A program made the translations under genes and the position numbers. Positions 33,886 to 42,828 of a DNA stretch of 64,000 nt are shown here, one piece after another (positions within the stretch are counted from its first letter, which is position 1; the number at the start of each line of letters is the position of its first letter). The notes below the pieces were generated by a model that saw only the letters and a program-made list of their open reading frames with translations, was not told the origin of the DNA and did not search any database. Source of the DNA: Rhizobium ecuadorense (GTDB taxonomy: Bacteria > Pseudomonadota > Alphaproteobacteria > Rhizobiales > Rhizobiaceae); NCBI RefSeq assembly GCF_001187535.1, contig NZ_LFIO01001304.1, positions 186,001 through 250,000 of the forward strand, in the 5' to 3' direction.

Positions 33886-34914
33886 TCAGGCGGCCCGCAC
33901 CGCGCCGATGATATCAGCCAGCAGCCCGTGCAATAGATCCCGGTAGCCGTTTCGGGCCGAGGGACCGCTTTCCTCCGAGGTCATGACGACCGTCAGATCG
34001 AGCGACGGCACGATATAGAGCATCTGCCCGCCGTAACCCCAGGCGAAATGCACCTGCTCGCCGCCGATCTGCCGGGTGAACCAGCCATAGCCGTATTCGT
34101 CCCCCGAGAAACGCGAGTTGGTGCGGTGCTGCCACGACTGGGAAATCCAGTCGGCAGGAACCACCTGTGCTCCTTCTTGGGTGCGCCCGCCATTACGATA
34201 GAGTTCGCCGAAGGCAAGCAGGGACCGGGCGCTCATCGCCATCTGATTGCCGCCGAGATAGATGCCCTGCGGATCGCGCTCCCATGCCCCGATGCGAAAA
34301 CCGTCGACCGGGCCGAGCCATTCATGCGCCAAGGCCAGCGTCGACCGCCGGCTAACCCTGGTGAGGATGGCCGACAGCAGATGCGTGGAGGCGGTGGAAT
34401 AGAGCATCTCCCCGCCGGGCTGATCGACGAAAGGCTGCGAGAGCGCAAAACGCACCCAGTTGCGCGAGGAGACCCAGCGGCCGTAATTCGGCCCCGACAT
34501 GCGATCGAGCCCAGCCTGCATGGAGAGCAGATGGCCGACGGTGACATCGTTGATGCGCGGGTCCGGCGTCGCTGGGAGATCGGCCTTCAGGATCGCTGCG
34601 ATCTTCTGATCCGGCCCCTTCAGCAAGCCCTTGCCGATGGCGATGCCGACCAGCGCCGAAATGATCGATTTCGAAGCGGATTTGATATTGGTCGATTCCG
34701 ACGGCGAATGGCCATGGAAACCGCGTTCGACAAGCACCCGCCCGCCGCGCGCGACGATCACCACCTTGAGCGGCCGCATCGCCGGGTCAGCAGCCGCCTG
34801 ATCGAGACGCGGATCAAGCCCGGTGTCGGCTCGGGCCACGCTCTGGGCAGCGGCCGGCGCCGTTGCGGCAAGCGGCAGACAGAAGAGAAGCAGAAGGGAG
34901 AGAACGCGGATCAT
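33886..34914 (-). CDS. Exported serine beta-lactamase-family hydrolase
   Basis: 342 residues from the ATG at 34914, giving a clean signal peptide (MIRVLSLLLLFCLPLAA, cleavage near AAAQ). The SxxK motif is Ser79-Ala-Ser-Lys82, followed by VGHLLSMQAGLDR and LYSTASTHLLSAIL. This is the class C beta-lactamase/D-alanyl-D-alanine carboxypeptidase fold with Tyr in the second motif. Such proteins are usually esterases or peptidases rather than resistance enzymes. No clear ribosome site precedes the ATG, so the exact start is less sure. Confidence 0.8.
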   Translation of the reverse strand: MIRVLSLLLLFCLPLAATAPAAAQSVARADTGLDPRLDQAAADPAMRPLKVVIVARGGRVLVERGFHGHSPSESTNIKSASKSIISALVGIAIGKGLLKGPDQKIAAILKADLPATPDPRINDVTVGHLLSMQAGLDRMSGPNYGRWVSSRNWVRFALSQPFVDQPGGEMLYSTASTHLLSAILTRVSRRSTLALAHEWLGPVDGFRIGAWERDPQGIYLGGNQMAMSARSLLAFGELYRNGGRTQEGAQVVPADWISQSWQHRTNSRFSGDEYGYGWFTRQIGGEQVHFAWGYGGQMLYIVPSLDLTVVMTSEESGPSARNGYRDLLHGLLADIIGAVRAA

Positions 34915-35141
34915 GCGGCGCAAGATAGGACATCGCCGCGGCATGTTCGCGGGCTGGCGGCGCTTCTCACGCGATTGTGTTGCCACGGTTACCGGGCATC
35001 CCGGCCACCCTGCGCCGCGGCATCCGAAAAAACAATCCGCGCCGCAACCATGGCAGGCCCGCCTGCCCCCATGGTCAAGCGGCGCGGATATTGCCGGCCG
35101 GGGTAAGGACGTTCAACCCCGGCCAGCCGATCGGCACAGCC

Positions 35142-35732
35142 TCAGGCGGCGCGGCGAACCTGCGCGCCAGCCAGCATGCGTCCCGAGGGGACGATCATGC
35201 CGGCGGCGCCGTCAAGCCAGCTTTCCGTGAGTTCGAGCGCCAGAAAGCGCGAGCGTTCGAACGGTCCCGGCATGACAAGATGGCGAGCCTTTTCGGCAAA
35301 AAAGCCGAAACGCTCGTAATAGGCGGCGTCACCAACGAGCAGGACGGCGCCATGCCCGCGCTTCTTGGCTTCGAGAAGCGCCGCGCGCATCAGCGCCGAG
35401 CCGATGCCCTTGCCGCCGTGATGCGGCGCAACGGCGAGCGGGCCGAGCAGCAGTGCATTGATCGGCGTGCCCTCGTCGTTGACGCCGGCCTCGATGTTCC
35501 AGAGCCGCACCGAGCCGATGACATGGCCGTCGCGATCGCGCGCGACGAGCGCCAGGCCCTCGGCCGGAACACGGTTACGGCGGATCTTTTCCGATGACTT
35601 CTTGCGGCGGTCGGCGCCCATGACTCGGTCGAGCAGGTTTTCACGGGCAACGACATCCGACGGATTTTCGGCGTCGATGGCGAAAGTGGTAGGCGCAAAG
35701 AATGCGCGGACAGAATCAAGAACAGCGGCCAT
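35142..35732 (-). CDS. GNAT-family N-acetyltransferase downstream of the decarboxylase
   Basis: 196 residues. Acetyl-CoA motif LLLGPLAVAPHHGGKGIGSALMRAALLEAKKRGHGAVLLVGDAAYYERFGF is that of the YhbS-like GNATs. It lies 94 bp after the ornithine/lysine decarboxylase on the same strand, with a hairpin between. A role in acetylating a polyamine or diamine product would fit but is not shown by the sequence. Confidence 0.82.
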   Translation of the reverse strand: MAAVLDSVRAFFAPTTFAIDAENPSDVVARENLLDRVMGADRRKKSSEKIRRNRVPAEGLALVARDRDGHVIGSVRLWNIEAGVNDEGTPINALLLGPLAVAPHHGGKGIGSALMRAALLEAKKRGHGAVLLVGDAAYYERFGFFAEKARHLVMPGPFERSRFLALELTESWLDGAAGMIVPSGRMLAGAQVRRAA

Positions 35733-35792
35733 CTTGGCCTCCCGTACCCAATACCGTTATCAGCGGCGATGAAGGAAAATTGTGAAATTGCC

Positions 35793-35812
35793 GCCCCGGC
35801 TGGTTACGGGGC
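35793..35812 (-). terminator. Hairpin between decarboxylase and GNAT genes
   Basis: GCCCCG (35793-35798) pairs with CGGGGC (35807-35812) around an 8-nt loop, and on the minus strand it is followed by AATTTCAC. It is a weak terminator or processing site that could lower expression of the downstream GNAT. Confidence 0.4.
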
Positions 35813-35826
35813 CGGCGGAAACGACC

Positions 35827-36960
35827 TTAGATGACGTAGGCCTTCAGCGGTTCGAAACCGTTGAAGGCGACCGCCGAATAGGTCGTCGTATAGGCACCGG
35901 TGCCTTCGATCAGAACCTCGTCGCCGATCGAAAGGGAGATCGGCAGCGGATAGAGGTTCTTTTCGTAGAGCACGTCGGCCGAATCGCAGGTCGGGCCGGC
36001 GATGACGCAGGGCTCCATCTCGTCGCCGTCGTGCTCCGTGCGGATCGGATAGCGGATGGCTTCGTCCATCGTCTCGGCGAGACCGCCGAACTTGCCGATG
36101 TCGAGGAAGACCCAGCGCGCATCGTCATTGTCCGACTTCTTCGAAATCAGCACGACCTCAGCCTTGATGACACCGGCATTGCCGACCATGCCACGGCCCG
36201 GCTCGATGATCGTCTGCGGGATCTGGTTGCCGAAATGCGTGCGCAGCGCCTGGTAGATCGACTTGCCGTAAGCTTCCGCCGACGGAACGTCGCGCAGATA
36301 CTTGGTCGGGAAGCCGCCGCCCATGTTGACCATCTGCAGGTGGATGCCCTGCTTGGCAAGCGACACGAACACGCGCTTGGCATCGGCGAGCGCCGAATCC
36401 CAGGCATCGACCTTGGTCATCTGCGAACCGACATGGAACGAGACGCCGTACGACTGCAGGCCAAGCTGATGAGCGTAGACGAGAACGTCGACAGCCATCT
36501 GCGGAACGCAGCCGAACTTGCGCGACAGCGGCCATTCGGCGCCTTCGCCGTCCGTCAGCACGCGGCAGAAGACACGGGCGCCGGGAGCGGCGCGCGAGAT
36601 CTTCTCGACTTCCTCATGGCTGTCGACCGCAAAGAGGCTGACGCCGAGCGCATGCGCGCGGGCAACGTCACGTTCCTTCTTGATCGTGTTGCCGTAGGAG
36701 ATGCGGGCGGCGGTCGCACCGGCTTCGAGCGCCATTTCGATTTCGGCAACGGATGCGCAATCGAAATTGGAGCCGAGGCCTGCGAGCAGCTTCAGCACTT
36801 CAGGGGCCGGGTTGGCCTTGACGGCGTAGTAGATGGCGCTATCCGGCATGGCGTGACGGAAGGCGTGGAAATTGTCGCTGATGACATCGAGGTCAACCAC
36901 GAGGCAGGGACCGTCGGGACGTCGGGTTGCGAGAAAGTCGCGGATGCGCTGGGTGGTCAT
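35827..36960 (-). CDS. Ornithine/lysine decarboxylase (PLP, alanine-racemase fold)
   Basis: 377 residues from the ATG at 36960; the preceding GGAAGAGGGAAACG is a good ribosome site. The open frame continues upstream but that part is the leader RNA. The PLP lysine is Lys48 (YYAVKANP). SFHVGSQ, MGGGFP, EPGRGMVG and the C-terminal GPTCDSAD (catalytic Cys) are all present. Eukaryote-like ODCs of rhizobia decarboxylate ornithine and lysine, giving putrescine and cadaverine for homospermidine synthesis. A long speF-type leader precedes it. Confidence 0.92.
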   Translation of the reverse strand: MTTQRIRDFLATRRPDGPCLVVDLDVISDNFHAFRHAMPDSAIYYAVKANPAPEVLKLLAGLGSNFDCASVAEIEMALEAGATAARISYGNTIKKERDVARAHALGVSLFAVDSHEEVEKISRAAPGARVFCRVLTDGEGAEWPLSRKFGCVPQMAVDVLVYAHQLGLQSYGVSFHVGSQMTKVDAWDSALADAKRVFVSLAKQGIHLQMVNMGGGFPTKYLRDVPSAEAYGKSIYQALRTHFGNQIPQTIIEPGRGMVGNAGVIKAEVVLISKKSDNDDARWVFLDIGKFGGLAETMDEAIRYPIRTEHDGDEMEPCVIAGPTCDSADVLYEKNLYPLPISLSIGDEVLIEGTGAYTTTYSAVAFNGFEPLKAYVI

Positions 36961-37400
36961 ATCGTTTCCCTCTTCCAGTTCCAGAACTCCGGCATCAGCC
37001 GGAGGACAAAGGGCATACGAGAACTCGCATTGGAACCAGCCGGTGGAGACCCCGGAACCATAGCAAGCGCTCGATGCGCTGATCGTGAACCAACGCCGCG
37101 ATGCGGTGTAAGTTCGGCTTTGTCTGCCATGGATTGGAGGGAGAATCCCAACCGCACTTCCGGCAATGATGGTGTGCCTCTTCAGTAACCCCCGCTGATG
37201 GAAAGCAGGGAGAGAACAAAAAGGCCCGCACCGTCGTTGCTTCAGGCGTCCTCGCATTTTCCGGTTGGCCGGAATAGCGACTGGAGGGGTTAATTCCAGG
37301 TACCTTACCGATTTCCTCACCAATTCGAGGGTTCGGCGGACACCCATGGGCACGTGCGACTTTGGGCTGAGGTGGAAATAAGAATATTCGCCTTCATAAT
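36961..37400 (-). ncRNA. Candidate speF-type leader RNA of the decarboxylase gene
   Basis: The roughly 440-nt leader between the decarboxylase ATG and the divergent LysR gene is far longer than other leaders here. It contains several inverted repeats (for example CTCCGGC/GCCGGAG at 36986-37003). The Rfam speF element lies upstream of exactly this gene in Rhizobiales, which is the main basis. I could not verify the consensus base by base, and the limits are approximate. Confidence 0.55.
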
Positions 37401-37489
37401 CAAGCGTTTTTTTGATCTCAGGGTTAAAAAAATAATTGAACAGGGCGAGCCGATTTGTTCAACATTCCGATACAGCCTGAGGGATATTC

Positions 37490-38383
37490 ATGGATACCTT
37501 GACCCGCATACGCGCCTTCATCGATGTCGTCGAGGCCGAAGGCTTTTCCGCCGCCGCCAGACGCACCGGCCGTTCCAAGGCGCTGCTCTCCAAATATGTG
37601 CGCGAGCTAGAAGATGAGCTTGGCGCCCTGCTGCTCAACCGCACCACCCGGCAGTTCTCCATGACCGAGGCCGGCCACACCTATTACCGCAGCGCTTCGG
37701 ATATCCTCAAGGAGATCGACAACCTTGCCGATCTCGTGCGCGAAAACAATGCGCAGCTGAAGGGACGGCTGCGCATATCCGTGCCCCGCACTTTCGTCGA
37801 TGCCGATGTCGGCCAGTCGCTGATCGACTTCTCCAGGGAGAACCCGGATCTTTCGCTGGAGATCGCCGCCGACGACCGATTCGTCGATCTGATCGAGGAA
37901 GGCTTCGACGTGGCGATCCGCATCAGCAAGCTCGAAGATTCCGGCATGATCGCCCGCAAGGTCTCCGATTTCCGCGTCCATCTCTGCGCCACCCCCGATT
38001 TTCTTGAGCGCCATCCCGATCTCGCGCATCCGAGCGACATTTCCAACGTTCCCTTCATCATCGACACCAATTCGCGCACCCAGGCGAGCATCCGCTTCCA
38101 CAATCCCGACAACACCTCATTCGCCGTCGCCGTCTCCGGCCCGATGGAAGTCAACAGCCCGCATGCGACATTGCGCGCGGCCCTTGCCGGCATCGGCATC
38201 GCCCTCATCCCTGACTTCATCGCCCGCAAGCCGATCGAGAGCGGCGAGCTGGTGACGCTGTTCAACGACTACCTGCCGACCGACCGCGGCATCTATGCCG
38301 TCTATCCGCACCGCCGCTACCTGCCGGCCAAGGTCAGGATCTTCGTCGATTACCTCAACACCTGGTTCAAGAAACATCCGTAG
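37490..38383 (+). CDS. LysR-family transcriptional regulator
   Basis: 297 residues. The N-terminal winged helix is LTRIRAFIDVVEAEGFSAAARRTGRSKALLSKYVRELEDELGALLLNRTTR, with Ala-rich recognition helix and the LLxRTTR wing. The C-terminal effector domain contains LRISVPRTF and DVAIRISKLEDSGMIARK. It is of the CrgA-like subgroup and divergent from the decarboxylase leader. The divergent position suggests, but does not prove, that it regulates that gene. Confidence 0.88.
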   Translation: MDTLTRIRAFIDVVEAEGFSAAARRTGRSKALLSKYVRELEDELGALLLNRTTRQFSMTEAGHTYYRSASDILKEIDNLADLVRENNAQLKGRLRISVPRTFVDADVGQSLIDFSRENPDLSLEIAADDRFVDLIEEGFDVAIRISKLEDSGMIARKVSDFRVHLCATPDFLERHPDLAHPSDISNVPFIIDTNSRTQASIRFHNPDNTSFAVAVSGPMEVNSPHATLRAALAGIGIALIPDFIARKPIESGELVTLFNDYLPTDRGIYAVYPHRRYLPAKVRIFVDYLNTWFKKHP

Positions 38384-38513
38384 CGCCGCTCCTGCGGCTG
38401 CGACATCGCGCCCCGGTCCAACCCGCGGCTATCTGAATCCGGCACGGAATCCGGTCCCAATTCCGTCCCAATTTCTGGCAAGAAGTCAGGATCACGAACA
38501 GGCAGCGGAATAG

Positions 38514-39155
38514 ATGAGATATTCGACGATACTGATGGCCGCGCTTGTTTCGTTGGCGCCGACCGCCGCTCTTGCCCATCCGCATATTTTCGTGGAGGCT
38601 CGCCTCGAGGTCGTGGCCGACAAGGATGGCAACGTCGAAGAATTGCGCAATGTCTGGCGTTTCGACGAGGTTTTCTCCTCCTCGGTCGTCATGGATTTCG
38701 ACAAGAACACCGATCTGAAGCTGGAGCCGAACGAGCTCGCGGAGGTCGGAAAAACGGTGAAGCAGTCGCTTGCCGAATATGATTACTACATGAACCTGAC
38801 GATCAACGGGAAGAACATCACGGTTCAGAAGCCCGACATCATCCATGTCGATTACAAGGACGGCCAGCTGCTGATGTTCTTCGCGGTCAAGCCGGTGGAG
38901 AAGATGCCGCTGAAAGGCAGGCTCAGCTTCGGCGTCTACGACCCGACGCTCTATACCTCGATCGACTTTCCCACCGACAACGAACTGGCAATCGTCGGCG
39001 ACGGCTTCAAAGCCTGCAAGCATCAGGTGGTGCGGCCGGATGCCGACCAGGTGATCTCGCAGAACAAGCAGTCGTTGACCGACGCCTTCTTCAATGACCC
39101 CACCGGCACCAACATGTCCAAACTCTTCGCCACCCGGCTGGAGGTCACATGCTGA
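38514..39155 (+). CDS. Periplasmic DUF1007 family protein, partner of the NicO exporter
   Basis: 213 residues with a signal peptide ending at ALAH and an immediately following HPHIF metal-type motif, the mark of DUF1007. The rest is a beta-rich domain with FRFDE-like WRFDEVFSS and a conserved Cys near the end (FKACKH). It overlaps the NicO gene by 7 bp and is probably its periplasmic metal-handling partner. The metal is unknown. Confidence 0.8.
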   Translation: MRYSTILMAALVSLAPTAALAHPHIFVEARLEVVADKDGNVEELRNVWRFDEVFSSSVVMDFDKNTDLKLEPNELAEVGKTVKQSLAEYDYYMNLTINGKNITVQKPDIIHVDYKDGQLLMFFAVKPVEKMPLKGRLSFGVYDPTLYTSIDFPTDNELAIVGDGFKACKHQVVRPDADQVISQNKQSLTDAFFNDPTGTNMSKLFATRLEVTC

Positions 39156-40225
39156 CGAAACGCCCGCCGTTCATCCTTGCCGCTTCGGTCTTGGCGCTTC
39201 TGGCGGCGGCAAGCCTCGCCCATGCGCAATCGCCGCTCGGCATCGGCACGGCGGAGCCGAGCTTCCAGCCGACCGGTGGGCCGCTCGCGCCGCTTTTGCT
39301 CTATGTGAACTATGAGCAGCAGGCCTTTTACCGGGCGCTGACCGATGCCTTGAAGGCGATGCGCGAGGATCCGTGGCAGCTGGCCTCGCTGATCGGCCTC
39401 TCCTTCGCCTACGGCGTCTTCCATGCCGCCGGCCCCGGCCACGGCAAGGCGGTCATCTCCTCCTACATGATCGCCAACGAGATCGAGCTGAAGCGCGGCG
39501 TGGTGATTTCCTTCATTTCGGCTTTCATCCAGGGCGTTGTGGCGGTGGCGCTGGTCGGCGGCGCCTGGCTGGTGCTGCGCGGCACAGGCATCACGCTGAC
39601 GGCGGCGACCCACGCGATGGAGATCGCAAGCTTCGTCATGGTCATTCTCTTCGGCGGATGGCTGCTGTTGCGCAAACTGCGCTCGATGGTGGGCAAGATG
39701 CCGCGCCGCCGGCTGATGGCGACGCCAGCCGGTCCGGTCAGCATGATGCTCGACTGGAAGGACAATGCCGCCGAACGCCAGGCCTATGCCTTCAACGGCA
39801 AGGCGCAGCCCGTCGAAGCCGGCCATACCTTCGTTCCCGGCATGGCCTGCGAGACCTGCGGCAACGCCCACGTGCCCGATCCCGCCTTGCTCGCCGGCGA
39901 CAGGTTCAGCGCCCGCGAGGCCTGGTCGGCAATCGTCGCCGTCGGCCTTCGCCCCTGCTCCGGCGCGCTTCTGGTCATGACCTTCTCGCTGCTGAACGGG
40001 CTCTATCTCGGCGGCGTGCTGTCGGTCGCCGCCATGTCGCTCGGCACGGCGATCACCGTTTCCCTGCTCGCCACCCTTGCCGTCACCGCCAAGAGTGCCG
40101 CCGTCCGCCTCTCCGGACGCGGTTCGACCGCTTCGGTCTGGGTCGGCAACGCCATCGAAATCCTCGGTGCCGTGCTCGTCATCCTGATGGGCGCCCTGTT
40201 GCTCGGCGCCTCCCTGCAGGGCTAG
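39149..40225 (+). CDS. NicO/RcnA-type nickel/cobalt transporter
   Basis: 358 residues. An N-terminal signal-like segment and six transmembrane helices carry the conserved FHAAGPGHGKAVISSYM of helix 2 (His and Gly motif) and the GLRPCSGALLVMTFSLLNG signature of the NicO family. A hydrophilic cytoplasmic loop contains FVPGMACETCGNAHVPDP, a Cys-x2-Cys that could bind metal. It is coupled to the DUF1007 gene. Export of Ni or Co is inferred from the family. Confidence 0.85.
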   Translation: MLTKRPPFILAASVLALLAAASLAHAQSPLGIGTAEPSFQPTGGPLAPLLLYVNYEQQAFYRALTDALKAMREDPWQLASLIGLSFAYGVFHAAGPGHGKAVISSYMIANEIELKRGVVISFISAFIQGVVAVALVGGAWLVLRGTGITLTAATHAMEIASFVMVILFGGWLLLRKLRSMVGKMPRRRLMATPAGPVSMMLDWKDNAAERQAYAFNGKAQPVEAGHTFVPGMACETCGNAHVPDPALLAGDRFSAREAWSAIVAVGLRPCSGALLVMTFSLLNGLYLGGVLSVAAMSLGTAITVSLLATLAVTAKSAAVRLSGRGSTASVWVGNAIEILGAVLVILMGALLLGASLQG

Positions 40226-40227
40226 CC

Positions 40228-40434
40228 CTATTTGCCCCTGCCGCGCTGGTAACGCGCCCGCAGCCAGAAGACCGCAAAAAATGCCATGATCAGGCAGACG
40301 CCGACGAAGATCGCCAGCGTCGGCGAGAAATTGCCGATCCACAGGACGATAGTCGGCAGGAAATAAAGGACGAGGCCGGCGCCGAGGAGGATGATGGCGG
40401 CGGCGGTTGCCTGCGAGCGGCTCTCCGGGCTCAT
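40228..40434 (-). CDS. Small two-helix membrane protein
   Basis: 68 residues from the ATG at 40434, which overlaps the stop of the upstream GNAT gene by 4 nt (TCAT), so the pair is coupled. Two hydrophobic helices (about 11-30 and 36-57) and a basic end (RARYQRGRGK). I do not recognise a family. Confidence 0.65.
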   Translation of the reverse strand: MSPESRSQATAAAIILLGAGLVLYFLPTIVLWIGNFSPTLAIFVGVCLIMAFFAVFWLRARYQRGRGK

Positions 40435-41126
40435 GCAAGCCTTTCCTTCTCGAGATCGGCGCGAATATGCTGCAGACGGCGGATCTGGTTGCCGGCGGCG
40501 TCGAAATTTTCCGGCGAAAGCCAGGCCTCGAAGGCATCGTTGAGCAGAGGCCATTCACTATCGATCATCGAGAACCAGGCGGTGTCGCGGTTACGGTGTT
40601 TGGAAATCATGTGCTGGCGAAAGACGCCCTCGAAGCTGAAGCCGTACCGTGCGGCCGTCGTCTTGCTCGCCTCGTTCTTATTGTCGCATTTCCATTCGTA
40701 GCGGCGGTAGCCGAGCTCCTCGAACACATGCTTGGCCATCAGATAATGCACTTCGGTTGACAGCGGCGATCGCTTCATGTCGGCGCCATGCGCCACCCCG
40801 CCGATCTCGACGACGCCGTTTGCCGGATCAGCACGCATATAGTTCGCCATGCCGACAATCTTGCCGGTGGTGTTGTCGCGGAAGATATGGGTGAGCCAGC
40901 CGGACTTGGTGTAGACGGCCTCAAGCCAGTTGGCGAAATCCTCGATCCCGGAAAAATCGTCCTGCGCGAAATAGAGCAGCAGTGGGTTGATGGCCATGCC
41001 GCCGAGCCCGTCCCACAGCGCTTCGAGATGTTCGGCGCGCCGATAGGGTTCGACGGTGACGAAACGGCCCTTCAGCGTCACCGGTTTCGGCGCCGGGCAG
41101 CCCTTGAAATTTGCAAGATCGCGCAT
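40431..41126 (-). CDS. GNAT-family N-acetyltransferase (RimJ/RimL-type)
   Basis: 231 residues from the ATG at 41126 (AAGAGGTG upstream). GRFVTVEPYRRAEHLEALWDGL starts the fold, and GYRRYEWKCDNKNEASKTTAARYGFSFEGVFRQHMISKHRNRDTAWFSMID is the RimJ/RimL-like C-terminal block. The substrate is unknown; GNATs of this subfamily modify proteins or small amines. It leads a two-gene unit with the small membrane protein. Confidence 0.85.
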   Translation of the reverse strand: MRDLANFKGCPAPKPVTLKGRFVTVEPYRRAEHLEALWDGLGGMAINPLLLYFAQDDFSGIEDFANWLEAVYTKSGWLTHIFRDNTTGKIVGMANYMRADPANGVVEIGGVAHGADMKRSPLSTEVHYLMAKHVFEELGYRRYEWKCDNKNEASKTTAARYGFSFEGVFRQHMISKHRNRDTAWFSMIDSEWPLLNDAFEAWLSPENFDAAGNQIRRLQHIRADLEKERLA

Positions 41127-41190
41127 GGTCACACCTCTTTTCTGAGGAGTGGATAGGCCAGCCGCCCGACAAAGGCAACCGGCCGAGATG

Positions 41191-41910
41191 TTACTGTGAC
41201 AAGGTAACTTTGGCTGAGGACACCGTCGCCTCGATATGGTCGACCAGCTGGTCGGCAAGGCCGAGTCTGCCGGCGAGCAGATCGAGATAGCCGCGCTCTG
41301 CGCGCGAATCCGGCTCGATGGTAAGCCGCGAAGCGGTATAGAGTTCGACGCGCTGTTCTTCCGTCACCGCCGCAGCGACGAGCGCATCGATATCCGTCGG
41401 CGAAGCGAGTTCGCGCTCGATGAAGGCCGCAGCCTCGCCGCTGACATCGGCGGCCTTGACCTTGTCCATGATCAGCGCGCGTTCGGCATCATCGATATGG
41501 CCGTCGGCCTTGGCGGCGGCGATCATCGCGCGGATCAGCACCAGCACGAATTCATTGCTGCCGGCAGGCGACGCCGGCCCAAAACCGGATTCGACCGGCG
41601 GCGGCAGGAGAACCGGATTGTTTGCCGAGGGCGCATCTGAGGGAGCTGCAGGCGCTTGCCCCGCCTGGTAATTCTTGTAGGCTTGGTAGCCGAGGCCTGC
41701 GATGGCGGCCAGACCGCCGATCGCCAGGGCATTGCCGGCAATACTCCGGCCGGTCTTGGTGCCGAGAAGCGCGGCTGCGATCGCACCGGTCTTCATCGGA
41801 TTGTTCTTTGCCGTCTGCATGGCCTCGCCCGCCCTGTCACGGACAGAACCGCCGAGACCCGGCACCTGCGAACCCAAGAACTGGTCGAGAAGCTTCTTCG
41901 CGTCGAACAT
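41191..41910 (-). CDS. DUF533/TerB-like inner-membrane protein
   Basis: 239 residues. A hydrophobic Gly/Ala-rich helix (about 52-75, GNALAIGGLAAIAGLGYQAY) is followed by a Pro-rich linker and a TerB-like acidic helical domain with VLIRAMIAAAKADGHIDDAERALI, the DUF533 hallmark (IDD/E-x-E). These are YebE-like proteins of unknown function. Two further helices carry EERVEL- and AERGYLDLLAGRLGL-type motifs. Confidence 0.8.
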   Translation of the reverse strand: MFDAKKLLDQFLGSQVPGLGGSVRDRAGEAMQTAKNNPMKTGAIAAALLGTKTGRSIAGNALAIGGLAAIAGLGYQAYKNYQAGQAPAAPSDAPSANNPVLLPPPVESGFGPASPAGSNEFVLVLIRAMIAAAKADGHIDDAERALIMDKVKAADVSGEAAAFIERELASPTDIDALVAAAVTEEQRVELYTASRLTIEPDSRAERGYLDLLAGRLGLADQLVDHIEATVSSAKVTLSQ

Positions 41911-42023
41911 TCCTTGTCATCTCCCTGTTTAAATCTGGAGGAGTAGATAGGTTTGCGACGGTTGGAATACAAACAGAGGAGAGGGAATTGTGCCGTGAGG
42001 CTCACCCCTCTCCCTGCCGAAAC

Positions 42024-42662
42024 TCAGGCCTTCAGCGCCGCCGCTTCTGCCGCAAGCCGGGTAATCCCCGCCCAGTCGCCGGCTGCGACCATTTCCTTCG
42101 GCGCCACCCAGGAGCCGCCCACGCAGATGACGTTCGGCAGCGACAGATAATCTCTGGCGTTCTTCAGCGAAATGCCGCCCGTCGGGCAGAACAGCGTACC
42201 GGCAAGCGGTGAGGAGAGCGCCTTGAGAAGAGCGGCGCCACCGGCCTGCTCTGCCGGGAAGAACTTCAGCACCTGGTAGCCTTCCTCGCGCAAAGCCATG
42301 ACTTCGCTGGCGGTCGCAGCGCCGGGAAGCAGCGGCACATCGGAATCGGCGGCGGCATCGAGCAATTCCTGCGTCGTGCCCGGGCTGACGATGAACTTCG
42401 AACCGGCTTCGACGGCGGCTTCCCAATGGGCGGCATTCAGGATCGTGCCGGCGCCGACTTCGGCGCCCTCGACCTCGGCGGCGACGGCGCGCACGGCATC
42501 GAGTGCCGCCGGCGTGCGCATCGTGATCTCGATCGCCTTCAGGCCGCCCGCCACAAGCGCGCGGGCGAGCAGCACGGCCGACTTGGCATCGTCGACGATC
42601 AGGACCGGAACGACCGGCTGGAGTTTCAGGATGGAAAGGAGCTTCTCTGTTTTCTCACCCAT
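42024..42662 (-). CDS. eda: 2-dehydro-3-deoxyphosphogluconate (KDPG) aldolase
   Basis: 212 residues from the ATG at 42662 (AAGGAGG upstream). The class I aldolase barrel shows Glu in AIEITMRT, the substrate loop VGAGTIL and the Schiff-base lysine in VLKFFPAE. It splits KDPG to pyruvate and glyceraldehyde-3-phosphate, the last step of the Entner-Doudoroff route, the main sugar pathway of Rhizobium. It stands alone, away from edd and zwf. Confidence 0.94.
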   Translation of the reverse strand: MGEKTEKLLSILKLQPVVPVLIVDDAKSAVLLARALVAGGLKAIEITMRTPAALDAVRAVAAEVEGAEVGAGTILNAAHWEAAVEAGSKFIVSPGTTQELLDAAADSDVPLLPGAATASEVMALREEGYQVLKFFPAEQAGGAALLKALSSPLAGTLFCPTGGISLKNARDYLSLPNVICVGGSWVAPKEMVAAGDWAGITRLAAEAAALKA

Positions 42663-42828
42663 TGGTCGCGCGACCTCCTTGAAACGATGGCTTGAAACGA
42701 TTGAATTGGTCCCGAATACCGCCCCGGCGGAACCTTGTCGAGGTAAAACCAATTCACATGACAAGATGGGTAGGAAATCCCTGGAAATTGGGCTACCGTG
42801 CCCCGATCGTCACAAAAGGTTCACCGGA

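Noticed and set aside
33886..34914. Calling the serine hydrolase an antibiotic-resistance beta-lactamase
   Set aside because: Only the general fold and SxxK motif are present. Most members with this pattern are esterases or peptidases, and there is no resistance context.
36961..37353. 131-residue extension of the decarboxylase
   Set aside because: The frame is open by chance over the leader RNA. The good ribosome site and family alignment support the start at 36960.
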